A stretch of 64,000 nucleotides of DNA from Nilaparvata lugens. Taxonomy: Eukaryota > Arthropoda > Insecta > Hemiptera > Delphacidae. The translations under genes were made by a program, and so were the position numbers. This document shows, in pieces, positions 46,949 to 58,951 of this stretch; within the stretch, counting starts at the first letter, position 1; each line of letters begins with the position of its first letter. A model generated the notes under the pieces. That model saw only the letters and a program-made list of their open reading frames with translations. It did not search any database and was not told the DNA's origin. The stretch covers positions 46,669,844 to 46,733,843 of the forward strand of contig NC_052505.1 in assembly GCF_014356525.2 (NCBI RefSeq), written 5' to 3'.

Positions 46949-49539
46949 ATATTATTATTGTATTAGTGTATTTTAAGAAAAATATATTCATCTAAAATGA
47001 CAATGTCAATAAACCAGTGGTGTATTAATAATAAAACAAACTAAATATTCAAAGTAGAAGCACAAGAAAGGATGTGATTGTGTGAGCATCATGAAGAATA
47101 CAAAAGCTCAGAAATAATCATTTATGTTGCTTCCTTGACATTCATATAAAAATACTGTTATTCATATCAATAATGAGACAAATTCTATATTCAAAGTAAA
47201 AACTACAAGAAAGGATTTAATGATGTAAGCATCATGAAGAATGCAAAAGCTTAAAAATATTGTGTGAATTACATGATATTCATAAAATACTATTTTTTGC
47301 ATCACTATAGCATTGAGTTAACACAGACTTAGCAAATAGCTGGAGTTAGCGAATAGCTCGAATTAGCCAGCTAACTCCAACATTGTCAATACCCCTTGTG
47401 AAACATTCATGGATCCTTGAACACTCACGCTCGATACAATCACGCTGGTGCATAATACTGTTATAAGTTGAAATAAACTCCAATGGTAGTTTATATAATT
47501 TGAAATTATCATGATGCTTCTAGATAATATGGTACACAAATCCTCAACATTTAGGGAACATAATGAAATGGAATCAAATCGATTCAGCTCTCTCATCCTC
47601 TTGAATAATACAATTCCCATCTTACCCAGCTCATGTACCCGGAGACCAATATTTTTGGCGTACCACTTAATACTTGGTGAGGGTTCGCTCTAGTGTGATA
47701 ATTAAATTTGTTGGATGTGATGAGTCCAAAGACATGTGGGGTAGGCGGGTGCCCTGGTAAGAGGATGGCCGACTGCCAAATCGGAGCTCTGTTACCGACT
47801 GTGGCTTTGTCTGCCTGGTCTCTGGTCCTCCAGCAATGACACTGTTACAGTCGCTCTGCCAGTCGCTGCTCCACTCTACTCTCTGCACTGGCCACTGCCC
47901 TCTCACTCTTTTCCCATTACTGTCCTTCACCATTAATTGTCGTCGACCGACCGACGATCTGTTAACAGGGCAATTCGGCCAGATAAATCCTCAGACAACC
48001 ACCACCCCTCTCCGACCCACACCAAACCCATCTCCCTTTGCTTCTGAATAATGGAAATGACGCCATTCAATGGATCTTCCATACTCTTTCTCACTTCATC
48101 TCTTACTCTCCTCCAGTCCTTGTAAGATACTCTTCCTCTACCTCTACATGTTTCTATTACTCTGTCTTGTCAACTTCTCATTTCTCCTATCCTATTCCAT
48201 TATCTTGCACTTATTCTTAGTCATTTCTACATTCGTTCACTCTACCTCACTCTTGTCATTTCTTCCAATAAGAAATACCTACTCTTCCTAATTCTCTATC
48301 ACTTCATGTTAATCTTACTATGCTGCTCCCAATTCCTTTTTACCATTTTTTCCACTTATTTTAAATTTCTCCTACAATATCTAAATCTTTCCAATAAGGC
48401 CATACATTTCTTAATATATAAGCCATCCAAATATAAATCCATCTAAATATATAAGCCATCTTATATATGAACCAAGATTGTAAAGGAATTGTACGTGAAA
48501 AAATCAACCACATCTTGGACTGTGTCATCATCGGAATTTTGAAGAAAAATAACACAAGGATTGCCTTATAATTTTCACTTTTTGTGTAGTTGAGAGTAGT
48601 AGTGTAGTTGTAGTTGAGTTGCCTTATAATTTTATCCACCAATGTTATTACATCATTGTCATTTGTATCGCGAATGAATTAATAAAATATATAGATAATC
48701 TCTTGCTTCTGTCTTGTACTCTTCATCATTTCTAAGAGATTTTCACATCTCCTTTCAGCATTCATTGTTACTTTCAGTCCGCCTTGCTTTCTTTATATTC
48801 CTTTTCCTCCCATCTCTTTTTCCCCATCTTTTCCTCTCTCTTATACTTACTATTCGTAATTCCCCTACTACCTATCCCTCTAACTCATCCATTTTCACTT
48901 TCTACCACAAATCCTCGCTCTTGCTCCCCCCTTGTTGTCTCTCTTCCTCTTTCTTGCAATGTTGCAGTATTTCTTTCCACTTTTGTTGAAATATTTTTTT
49001 AATTCACTAAATTTTTCTCTTTCGCAGTATTTCATTTTCTTGTTACTCTGTCGTCTACTTATAATCACTCTCACTGTCTTCATCTTCCTCACTATAATCT
49101 TCTTCTACTATCACTCACTCTTTCTTATACGTTTTACTCTCTCTTACGCCTACACAAATCATCACTTGTGGTTACAACCATTTTTCACCTACTATAGAAT
49201 GATTCTCCACTTTTAAAAGATATTCTTCGTAAAAAAGTAGATCACTTTTCGCTTTTCCTGAGTATTCCACTATGACTACGTTCCTTCGGCATATAAAGCA
49301 TTTGCATTCAAAGTTCTCGGTCAAGTTGCATTTGGAGTGATGGCAGTATCTCCTATTTTCTGGCTTCAGCTAAATGGTTAGACTGCAGACCCATGTTTAT
49401 GCTAATCCCACGTGAATCACTCTTTCCCGAATCAGCATTAATTTTGCAATAGTGTGATAAAATAGCGTATTGAGACGATGTGCACAGTGTGCACAGAAGT
49501 ACACTCCCTCCTGAGTGGTGGATGGGTTGAGTGGTGATG
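46949..49539. other. No gene; strongly pyrimidine-rich plus strand from about 47.8 to 49.25 kb
   Basis: 47,800-49,250 is biased to C and T on the plus strand, giving many Ser/Leu/Phe/Tyr-rich open frames on the plus strand with no known homologue features. Compositional bias, not coding, explains these. The first 800 bp is ordinary AT-rich DNA. Confidence 0.5.
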
Positions 49540-50876
49540 GGTGAAGAAGTAGGAGAAGAGAAAGAAGAAAGAATAAGAAGGAGGAGGATGAGGAGGTGAA
49601 GCATAAGGACTGAAATAAGAAGAAGAAGGAGAAGAGAAGAAGAGAAGAAGAGATTTGATCTGATTTGATTTAGTACTTTATTTATGTAGATTACAATATA
49701 TACTGGCTTATACACTTATATACAATAGCGTACAATACAGCAAAATTATAGATGAATTTAATAATATGACTAAGAAATATATTATTGAACTGTATATGAT
49801 ATGAAAAGCAATTTGTAATATAATAACTATAGATAATAATCTATTGTTATGCATCTACATAAATGGCGGAGCTTTGGACATATCAATGTCATTCTTCGGA
49901 GAGAATATAAAAAATAGCCTCCCACTAACTCCCTGCCAAGAGAAGAAGAGAAGAAGAGAAGAAGAGAAGAAGAGAAGAAGAGAAGAAGAGAAGAAGAGAA
50001 GAAGAGAAGAAGAGAAGAAGAGAAGAAGAGAAGAAGAGAAGAAGAGAAGAAGAGAAGAAGAGAGAAGAGGAAGAAGAGAAGAAGAGAAGGAAGAGAGAAG
50101 AAGAGAAGAAGAGAAGAAGAGAAGAAGAGAGAAGCGAGAAGAGAAGTAAAGAAGAAGAGAAGAAGAGAAGAGAGAAGAGAAGAAGAGAAGAAGAGAAGAG
50201 AGAATAAGGAAGAAGAGAGGAGGAGAAGAAGAGAAGAAGAGAAGAAGAGAAGAAGAGAAGAAGAGAAGAAGAGAAGAAGAGAAGAAGAGAAGAAGAGAAG
50301 AAGAGAAGAAGAGAAGAAGAGAAGAAGAGAAGAAGAGAAGAAGAGAAGGAGAGAAGAAGAGAAGAAGAGAAGAAGAGAAGAAGAGAAGGAAGAAAGAGAA
50401 GAAGGAAGAAGAGAAGAAGCGAAGAAGAGAAGAAGAGAAGAAGAGAGAGAAGAGAAGAAGAGAAGAAGAGAAGAAGAGGAAGAAGAGAAGAAGAGAGAAG
50501 AAGAGAAGAAGAGAAGAAGAGAAGAAGAGAAGAAGAGAAGAAGAGAAGAAGAGAAGAAGAGAAGAAGAGAAGAAGAGAAGAAGAGAAGAAGAGAAGAAGA
50601 GAAGAGAGAAGAAGAGAAGAAGAGAAGAAGAGAAGAAGAGAAGAAGAGAAGAGAGAAGAGAGAAGAAGAGAAGAAGAGAAGAGAGAAGAGAAGAAGAGGA
50701 AGAAGAGAAGAGGAAGAAGAGAAGAAGAGAGAAGAGAAGAAGAGAAGAAGAGAAGAAGAGAAGAAGAGAAGAAGAGAAGAAGAGAAGAGAGAAGAAGAGA
50801 AGAAGAGAAGAAGAGAAGAAGAGAAGAAGAAGAGAAGAGAAGAAGAGAAGAAGAAGAAGAGAGAAGAAGAAGTTGT
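49540..50876. repeat. Purine minisatellite, 8-bp unit AAGAAGAG, about 1.05 kb, interrupted
   Basis: The unit AAGAAGAG repeats about 115 times between 49,939 and 50,876, with small indels that change the register. A shorter, less regular part of the same array lies at about 49,540-49,652. The two parts are separated by a LINE tail. The 373-codon Leu/Phe/Ser frame on the complement is an artefact of the array. Confidence 0.96.
49653..49938 (-). mobile_element. LINE 3'-UTR fragment inserted in the purine minisatellite
   Basis: Nearly identical to 60,001-60,285: both contain GTACTTTATTTATGTAGATT, ATACTGGCTTATACACTTAT, GAGCTTTGGACATATCAATG and CTCCCACTAACT-like ends in the same order. On the minus strand the end is an AATAAAGTACT signal followed by an AAATCAAATCAG tail. 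Purine array lies directly on both sides, so this is a 5'-truncated insertion into the array. Confidence 0.85.
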
Positions 50877-51489
50877 AGAAGGGAAAAGAAACGAACTAGA
50901 ACATTAAAATTAAAAAGAATGATAACGAATATGGGAAGAGTAACGCAAGTATGAGAAAAGTAATAAGAAGTAGTGAAAAAGAAGAGATGAGTGTATAACG
51001 CTACAAGTGAAGGAATGCAGTTCAGAATAAAATGTGTTAGTGGCAATCACCTATTACAAAGCGTAATTTCGGTCTACAACATAATCAAAAAACTTTAAAT
51101 TCTAGAACAATCAAGAACTTGTGAATTTTCATCAGTACATTTACAAAATTATTTTTTGGAATATCTATTGATTTATGTTGTATGGATAGGCAGTGGCAGA
51201 AACAAACAAAAAATAAAAACAATATTCATACATTAATTTTTAAATGTTTGAGCGAGCCAGAGTATGGCCTCGTCATCTGCTATATGTAACTTCTGTAGCT
51301 CTCCCTGAAGTTTTGTCAATGAACACACGGCAGTTATTAATCAATATATAAATTATTTGGAATAATTTATCAACTGAGACATCGGATCAATATGATCCCT
51401 ATTAATATTGTTATGGATGAGGCCTTTAGAAGGATGGCAGGAGGCGAGGGGTTTGTGGTAAACAACACAGAGATGGCAGGGGGGGGGGC
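50877..51489. other. Spacer, no gene seen
   Basis: AT-rich up to about 51,400, then G-richer sequence leading into the promoter-like cluster. Confidence 0.4.
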
Positions 51490-51675
51490 TTCTGGATCGT
51501 TCCAGTGTGTTCCAGTTTTGATGAGGGAAACCATCGACCAATGACATGCGTGATCTAGAAGTCTCTGGCAAGCTCCATGCACTGTGATTGGTCGGCGTGT
51601 TCGACACTCCAGAACCCTCTCGAAAGTTCTGTTGCATTTATATAAATGGCGCGAGTAGCTGTCGGGAGCCCAGTT
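51490..51675 (+). promoter_or_regulatory. Heat-shock-like promoter: HSEs, CCAAT boxes, TATA, initiator
   Basis: Heat-shock factor sites are arrays of GAA/TTC every 5 bp. Here TTC at 51,490, GAt at 51,495, TTC at 51,500, G at 51,505, TTC at 51,510 and G at 51,515 fit one array, and GAA at 51,612, cTC at 51,617, GAA at 51,622 and TTC at 51,627 fit another. Between them are CCAAT at 51,538 and ATTGG at 51,587. TATATAAA follows at 51,639-51,646 and an arthropod-like initiator CCAGTT at 51,670, about 31 bp further on. The order, spacing and polarity are those of an hsp70-class promoter. No heat-shock ORF follows; only a 17-codon frame starts near 51,697. It could also be the U3 of an unrecognised LTR. 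Confidence 0.5.
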
Positions 51676-54004
51676 GGCAGACTATCGTATAGCTCGATGT
51701 CGTATTGCTTGTTTCTTCTCTTATTGATACAGATTAAATTGATTACGTGATGACAGACTTATGTAGACTTTTGTAGTAGCTTATACAGTTTATTATTCTT
51801 GATGACAGTTATTCTTGAACAGTTCTTATTCTATGGTCATCGTGACGATAGACTGACTATGTATTCCTGTGTGAAAATTTACAACCCAGGTTGATCCTAG
51901 TTATGCATGAAGTTGAACCAGTGCTACCTATTCAATTATTATAGTCTCCATTGTTCAAATTTCTAGTAATGATCATGTCTCTGGCGATGTTGGGGGAGTA
52001 GTGTGCAATAGCTGCGCTGCAGGCCAGATAGATGAACTGGCTCGTACAGATAGCGTCCATTCAATGTCAAACAGCTATGCCTGATCCGAACTACATAGCT
52101 TCAAGGGCTTACTCCCTCGTCCCCCTCTCAGTCTAGTGGCTGAGGCATCTCTTAGTGATAGTGGTCATCCGATTACGTACTGAGTTCAGGGTCAGGGGAG
52201 TGGGCAGGGGCGGGGGCGGAGGCAAGTGTCCAATGTCCAGACAGGTCATCAGGCTAACTAAACCGATGAACTCCATTGTTCCTTGCTGAAGCGCGAGTAA
52301 ATCGAAGGATAACAATGACGCTTGTCCTTCAATCGAACTAATAAATCCCTTATTATCAGATGCTGCTGCTCTGCAAATGGCCGCTCACTACATCAACATC
52401 ATCAAAAATGATCTGTGTTGCAACTCAGAAGGTCGAGAGAATACCATGCTTGCTAGCTGATGAATAAACTAACGTGTTTCGGTATCAGGAGTTGTCAGTC
52501 TGATGGGAATGAACCAAATTGGAAAAAATCTTAATTATATTTTGTCAAGTAATCAAAGACGAAGATTGGAATGCAATGACGATGTGCATGCAAGAAAAAT
52601 GAGGGAAACAAAGTTGGAAGAAAATTTAATTTTCTGCCCAATACGTGTCCTATATTATTTTGTTGAGTTACTTTAATTTGCTTTGGTTTCACACTCACTG
52701 TGTTATCGACTTGGAATATAGTGCAATCGATTTGTAAGCACATTGTCGGCAATGGAGAAGACAAACTTGCATTGACAAGTCGCGAGTGAATGGCTCCATG
52801 TTATTTCGCGTATCCTGCTCCTGCTCCAGGGTGACAGTCGACCGATAACGTCATGAGCCATCACACGTGATTTTGTTAGTAGTGAAGTAAGCGACGCGAG
52901 CCTGTTTAGGAGTCTATTCATATGTAGAAATCGGACGACAAAAGGCTCGCCATTATTCAAAAGGCGTGAACTGAACTTCATCACACATGATATAGGTTGG
53001 AGTTCTATGATGGGGGGGGGATCGGTCAAACAGGGGCGATAAGTCTCACGAGAAGCATCCCTCAGCCCTCAGTCCTCAGCCGTCATTCGATAAAGGATGA
53101 AGGCCAGATCCCGGCACACACAAAGGCTGATGGATTTGGCCTTGAGATCAATCTTTTCGAATCTCATCTTCTTTCTTATTTTTGCGCCGACACTCGCCCC
53201 AACTCAGAACCCCTCGAGCTCACTGTGTCACTTTTTTGCTCGATAAACTCTCGGCAATTTTTCTCGGCCTCCTTAATAGCCTCAGTCATTTCCACCTCTT
53301 CTTCAAATAGAAAAACACCAGTCGCTTGAAAGATCTCTCTCAACCAACCCTTCGGCGCGCACACACACACATATCCGATCTTTTATCATCACCTGAATGC
53401 GGTCCTCCAATTGTTCTGTCAGAGTCAACGTGGTGTGTAATTTCTAATACATGAAAGAGAAAAGGGAAAGGTAAATTTGGATAATATTTCTTAGATTTAA
53501 GATTCCAGGAAGTTAAAAAAAGTATCTTTCAAGAGCTATATTTCGAAAGTTGAATTGAGGAAGCAAGTAATCGAGGGCAGTGAAGATGCAATGTATATCA
53601 TTCAAAAGGATTGATTGATAATAAAAAAATATTATGAAAGCCTTGATTTTGATAGACTGGAGAATATTGAATATGGAGTGAAATGAGAGAAATGATAAAA
53701 GGTATAATAACAGGAAGTGGGGATTGTTGAACACATTAAAATGGATTTGACATTTTCCATAATGATAGAGAAATGGATATTGACATAGTAAATGTAGCAA
53801 AATGGGAGTTCAGGAGACATAGCTTTATCAAAAATTGATTATCAGAGAAGTTTATAGTAAACAGTATGAGAGGGCTTTACAGATTGGAATAGATCTTCTT
53901 CACAAATCACTATAATTATTATTTATGTGCTACGGGCTCCTACAACAATTCACAATCAATAACAATCAGTTATTGGAGATAATATAGCTTTCAAAGTATT
54001 GAAT
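51676..54004. other. No gene recognised downstream of the promoter-like cluster
   Basis: No ORF of convincing quality. 52,990-53,400 is less AT-rich and open on both strands for about 100 and 64 codons but unlike any known protein. Confidence 0.4.
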
Positions 54005-55622
54005 AGTTATTTGTGCGACGAGTGCGCAAAGTGACAGTTTGCTGCACCGAAGGAAACGTTTACGCAGGAGCCGTAGTCGAGTGCTGAATGGTTTCTTGAT
54101 TGCAGCAGAGGAACTCAGCGCACGTATTTCACATTAGATTTTTCCTTGAAAAAGAACTTTAATAATTATTCATTTCAAACTTGATAATTGAATTGGAAAA
54201 TTCATAATCGAAAATTTATTCAAATTAAAAGTTTAATTAATCCAATTATTTTGAAAATTTGAATAATTTTGAGTGAATCTTGATTTCTAAATAATTCATC
54301 AACCAATCAATTCATGAATGAAAAAAAATGTATAAGGGATAATGAATAATAATTGATAATAATCAAAATATATAATTCAAAATATAATAAGTTCTCATTT
54401 TTGTTTATTTAAAAATCAGAAGAGAAACAGAAAGACCAAATTCGCATTCAAAATACATGCCAACAATGTCAACAGCTGATTGGGATGGCTGCAAGATGGC
54501 TGAATGGACAAGCGCGCGACCTAGCGGAAAAAATCGTACCTAAGTTCGTTTCATTCAGCTAAAAAGTACTATAGTGAGGTCCACTTTATAATGGCAGTGT
54601 ACGATTGACAATTATACTGTTCCTGTCCTTTTCTATCATACAACAAAACAGATAGCGCTATCTCTCTCTAGCTTTGCAATGTTGTCAGTTTGCCAGAATA
54701 TTTTATTTTTACTTTTGACAGTGACTGTACAAAAGTAACTCAGCTGCCATTTTTTTTATTCATTCTATCAGAATACTTTGGTACACAAGTCGTATAATTA
54801 CGATTTAAAATGTATTTTTGAAACAATGAAATCATTTTTAGACATAACGTTACGAGAAACACAAATTAAAATACCTGAAATGACATTTTAAAAGTTGATA
54901 ACTAACCATCCTAGACCTAATCCATGCTTCAGTTAGCCTACATGTTTAGGTTAGACCTACTCCGGTATAAATAATATTGAAAGGTTATTTCAGAATTATT
55001 TCCATTGAAATTATCTATTTTAAAAAGGATTTCTATTTTTCTATCATTTTTAAAAGAAATTGGAATAGAATATCTAACAAATAACTCAATTTCTGTTGTT
55101 TTGAAATTCAGATCGGTGTATCACAGCTTTTTAAATTATCCGCCATTTCAGGTTTGTGTAAATATAAAAATCTGATCCAAATTATGAAAAATAAATTTTC
55201 TTGATTAATTTGACATCAAATTGATTATTTTATCATGGAAATGATAATTATTATTACATCAAATTTAATGGGATGAATTGAGTAACAGCTGTGTACAATC
55301 AGTGGCAAAATTGAGAGACTTGGCAACGTTTTCCTCCTATCTTTCTTCACTGCCATTATAACGTGGACCTCACTATAGAAAGAGGATTCCGGAATTTAGA
55401 CTTATGGCTCAAATTACCGAAAAGTGCTCAAAGTAGACTGAATTTTTTAAAAATAACATAGACAACAGAAAATATTCATTGTAGTATTCTAATGTTTTTT
55501 TTACATGTATATTGAACCTTTAACCTCAAAATTCGAATGTTATAATGGTGTGTCTGCTACATTTCTCATTGCTTGCAGTTGAAATAATTATTATCAATAG
55601 AAAAGAAACATTATTGTAGAAG
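54005..55622. repeat. Dispersed repeat family A, copy 2, split by an inserted element
   Basis: Corresponds to 1,251-2,040. Left part 54,005-54,568 and right part 55,379-55,622 match the uninterrupted copy, for example AAAGTGACAGTTTGCTGCAC (about 54,028), GCGCGCGACCTAGCGG (about 54,511) and ATAACATAGACAACAGA (about 55,453). The interruption lies just after CAGCTAAAAAGTA. Confidence 0.85.
54569..55378. mobile_element. 810-bp inverted-repeat element (CTATAGTGAGGTCCAC ends)
   Basis: CTATAGTGAGGTCCAC at 54,569 and the perfect complement GTGGACCTCACTATAG at 55,363-55,378 form the ends; the match continues inward through TTATAATGGCAGTG with one mismatch. No transposase ORF is present. The target repeat without the insertion is at 1,251-2,040. 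TA occurs at both ends but the exact target duplication cannot be fixed because of the CTATAG palindromes. Likely a TA-specific (Tc1/mariner-like) MITE. Confidence 0.85.
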
Positions 55623-56173
55623 ATTGCTAGTTAACTTCTAATAACTCTTTCAAGTAACAGCAATGAGTTTGAAACTGAGCTTATCGCATTAATTTGGATC
55701 GAAAATTTAGGACGGAATAAGGGTGGTGAGAAAGAAGGAATGGTGTACGAGAATGATAGTTCTATGATGTTTTATTATAGAATAGAGAACGAGGAGAGTG
55801 AAAAGTGAAAAAATGTCCTTTTTTCATAATACCCATCTCTTATTATTATTCCCACATGAGTGAACAAGCGTAGGAGGGTTCATGTAGGCATGACTTATAG
55901 AAAAAAAAACATTGAGAGAAATAAAGTGAGTTTGATGACTTGTGAATGACTTTGAGGAAGAGGAATGAGAAATAAGAGATTGAGAGATGGGATGAGATAG
56001 GTATAAAATATATCTATAATAAAGCATTACTACTTTTTCGGAATATAACCGAACTAAAACTAAAAACTAAAACTAAACTAAACTACTTGTTTCGAATATA
56101 ACTACTTTTTTTTATCTCTCCCCTAGTGGCGTGATGGAATCTGATAATTCTAAAAAATTATTATAAGAATATT
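55623..56173. other. Spacer, no gene seen
   Basis: AT-rich; a short CTAAAACTAA-type run near 56,055-56,085. Confidence 0.4.
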
Positions 56174-56781
56174 GTGACTGACAACAAAATACTAGAGCAA
56201 GTACCACAATTCATATATTTGGGATGTGACATCAGTTATAAAGAAGAATTGGAAATTGATATGAAAATTGGAAAATTTCAAGCGGTATGTGGCAATATTA
56301 GCAGAACCTTGGGCAAGAGAGCGAGGAGAGATACCATAATGAAATTAAATGGAACAATGGCTGCTCCTGTCCTCCTCTACGGAAGTGAATCGTGGGCAAC
56401 AACGAAACCACTTGAGAGTAGAGTGCAGGCGGCAGAGATGCGATTCCTCCGCACAACTAAAGGGCTGCAATCGGAGAGATCATTTTAGAAATGAAGAAAC
56501 CGATCTGAGCTGAGAATATTCGATTTGAATGAAAAAGTTGTTGAATACCGAATACAATGGAAGAATCATATAAACAGAATGTCTGCATATAGGCTTCCCC
56601 TTATAGTATCAAATTATAGATCAGAAGGTGAAAGATCAATTGGGAGGCCACGTAACACGTAAGTTATGTATGAATGTAAGCTTTTATAAATCTTTCGAAC
56701 TCAAATAATTACTGTATAAGCTGTTTGTGAGTCGGAACAGGCAATACCCTAATCCTTACAGGTAAGAAGAAGAAGAAGAAC
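56174..56781 (+). pseudogene. 5'-truncated LINE, RT C-terminal region
   Basis: The plus frame contains KILEQVPQFIYLGCDISYK, GNISRTLGKRARRDTIMKL, LLYGSESWATTKPLESRVQA and AAEMRFLRTTKGL, the C-terminal half of an RTE-like RT. It breaks at 56,488 and continues in another frame with LRIFDLNEKVVEYRIQWKNH and RSIGRPRN. The 3' end has CCCTAATCCTTACAGG and an (AAG)n tail at about 56,764-56,781. No target duplication was recognised. It resembles but is not a copy of the fragment at 44,148. Confidence 0.85.
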
Positions 56782-56784
56782 AAT

Positions 56785-58261
56785 AATTATAATTAATTTT
56801 TTAAATTATTCAACAATCATTTATTTTCAAATCGGATTTGTAAGAGGTTTATTCTTCATTATTCGATAATTCGACATCCACAAATGTGAAGCCCAGGAAG
56901 CCTGGAAGAGATATTCGGTGTAGAGAACTAGAACTGGTGCCATTTCGAGTGACATTGGTGTAGAAATCGTCTATGGAATGCAATTAAATAGGAACAATAG
57001 CTTGTCTGACTGAGCTTCATAGGATCGTGGTTACTGTTACAAGTGATTGTTAACTGATTCGAACAATGCAGTATGTACAGGAGCAATTCTAATTGGAAGA
57101 GCAATAATGAAGGTCCTTCAAATTAATCTCATCCGTTTGAAACAGTGCTGGTACCTTTCAGCGCGACGAAATTTCCAGGGAAACAAAGTTTGAGAAGTGT
57201 CTTGACAGTATGTCAATAATGAAGTTCATGGTTGGTCATGAATTAATTAAGCTCAACAGGATCTGCTCGCGTTCATCAAGTTTTCTGTTGAAGGTGAATG
57301 ATTAACGGAAGAGTATAGAGTTGAATTAGTTGAAGTTGCTGTGGAAATTTGAATCCAGTGATGATAAGGGCGAGACGAGTGGCTAATCAAAAGGCGACTG
57401 AGAACAGATTTGTATAATCTTATTAGTTCGCCGTATTTTCCAAAATAAATAAAATCAAGTTATGAAGTGGGAAAAAGTTAGTCGGCTACATCTTCCAGGA
57501 AAGGTAGGTAGTATTCCGGGTGGCTGAGGCGCCCTAACTTTCAATCGAGTTAACTCCTTAACGAAACGTGTTCAAAAGGAGTCGAATTGTCACTATGTGA
57601 ACAAAGTTGATGTGAATTCTCATATTATGCAATAAAATAGAATTAAGGTGATCGAGTATGCCATCAATCATGAGACATGAAAATGCAATTTGTTCTCCTG
57701 CCTCTCCAACACGAAAAGTTCATTACCTCGAGAACCGTTTGATGAACTAAACAATGTACATATTGGCATATTGGGAAAAAACATACCGACCTCGCTTGAT
57801 TATTGGAAAGGGGGAATATATCGATAAATTCAATCACCTGGATGAAAAATTTGTATAGGAGATATCTAGTGAAGAATTATAACTCTCATCCTTTATGCTG
57901 CATAATGACGAATTCGTCATTAACGTCATTCGGCTTAACTTTTCTTGAATTTATTCTCATAGAATCTCACTTAACTAGTTTCTATTATGAATATCTTCAA
58001 TCCAGAATATGGATATCTAGAGTAAAATAAATATCTTCAAGATTATGGTGTCTTTGTTATGGTGTTTAATGATTATAATTATAATTCGAGATTATTTGAT
58101 CCGGTTGAATAATTATAGATGATTCAACAAGTTTAGTAAATGATACTTCACTTGACTGAATTGGAGTTTAGAGTGATTGATGAATCTGAATTTTATAGAA
58201 TAAATTTTACTTGCTATTATAATAAGTAGATGAAGGGAGTTAATATCATTGAACATAATAT
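56785..58261. other. No gene recognised
   Basis: AT-rich; the 75-codon frame at 57,803-58,030 is not recognisable. Confidence 0.4.
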
Positions 58262-58470
58262 GATCGGAATTTAGCGAGTTCTCACTTTTGACTTACTGAA
58301 GGCCAAAGTCGTTGTCCGTCTGTTTGTTCCACAATGACTCCAGAAAGAATTGATCAATCAGCTTCAAAATTTTAACACGTATTCTTTGGACCTTTTTCAC
58401 AGGACAAGCTCGTTGGACAAAGAATTGACTCACACCTTTGACCTTCTCCAGTATATAACAGATAACATTG
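58262..58470. repeat. Dispersed repeat family B, copy 3 (first part only)
   Basis: Closely related to 43,690-43,880: TCTCACTTTTGACTTACT, CCAAAGTCGTT, AGAATTGATCAATCA, CTTCAAA and ATTGACTCAC occur in the same order and spacing. The later parts seen in copies 1 and 2 are absent. Confidence 0.8.
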
Positions 58471-58472
58471 GA

Positions 58473-58508
58473 ATTATTATTATTATTATTATTATTGTTG
58501 TTGTTATT
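58473..58508. repeat. (ATT)n/(GTT)n microsatellite
   Basis: About eight ATT units followed by GTT units. Confidence 0.9.
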
Positions 58509-58510
58509 TC

Positions 58511-58951
58511 ATCGTATAAAACCGCATTTGTTGAGCAGAGCTCAAACTATGTACGACATGTCAAATATATCAAGTATATGGTTTCCCTCCATTGAGATAA
58601 AGTTTTTTTTTCTACAAAATCGTCTGAATTATTTTCTGATCTCTAGGATTTCAATGAGAAGATCTCATAACATTTTCTTAATGAATACGGCCAGCATTCA
58701 GTCAGTGTATATTTGAGAACTGTATGAGATTTACCAAGACTGTCAACACTCTTAACTTCGTCCGTAAAACAGTTGAATTATTCCGAGCCCAGCATAATGT
58801 GGTCCCCCTCCAAGAGCGAAAGTCCATGAGTGGGGTACTTGAGGGTAAACATTTTATGTCTTGTGGGGTATCTGTGTGAAATGTTATCCTTCAAAACTTT
58901 CTGCTTATTACTCTAATCGAAAGATGCACGGAAAATAAAGTGCTGGAATTG
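58511..58951. other. Probable 3' flank or UTR of the next LINE; no gene
   Basis: Nothing recognisable; lies downstream (minus strand) of the RT fragment at 58,952-59,757. Confidence 0.35.

Noticed and set aside
47836..49216. Several Ser/Leu/Phe-rich plus-strand ORFs
   Set aside because: Strong pyrimidine bias on the plus strand produces open frames in this region; no motif supports coding.
49925..51046. 373-codon Leu/Phe/Ser ORF on the minus strand
   Set aside because: It is the complement of the AAGAAGAG minisatellite; repetition and composition explain the open frame.
51409..51900. Solo LTR beginning TGTTATGGATGAGG
   Set aside because: No CA end with a matching short target duplication could be found downstream; kept only as an alternative to the heat-shock promoter.
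52997..53370. Overlapping open frames on both strands in a GC-richer segment
   Set aside because: No similarity to known proteins and no supporting signals; may be non-coding.
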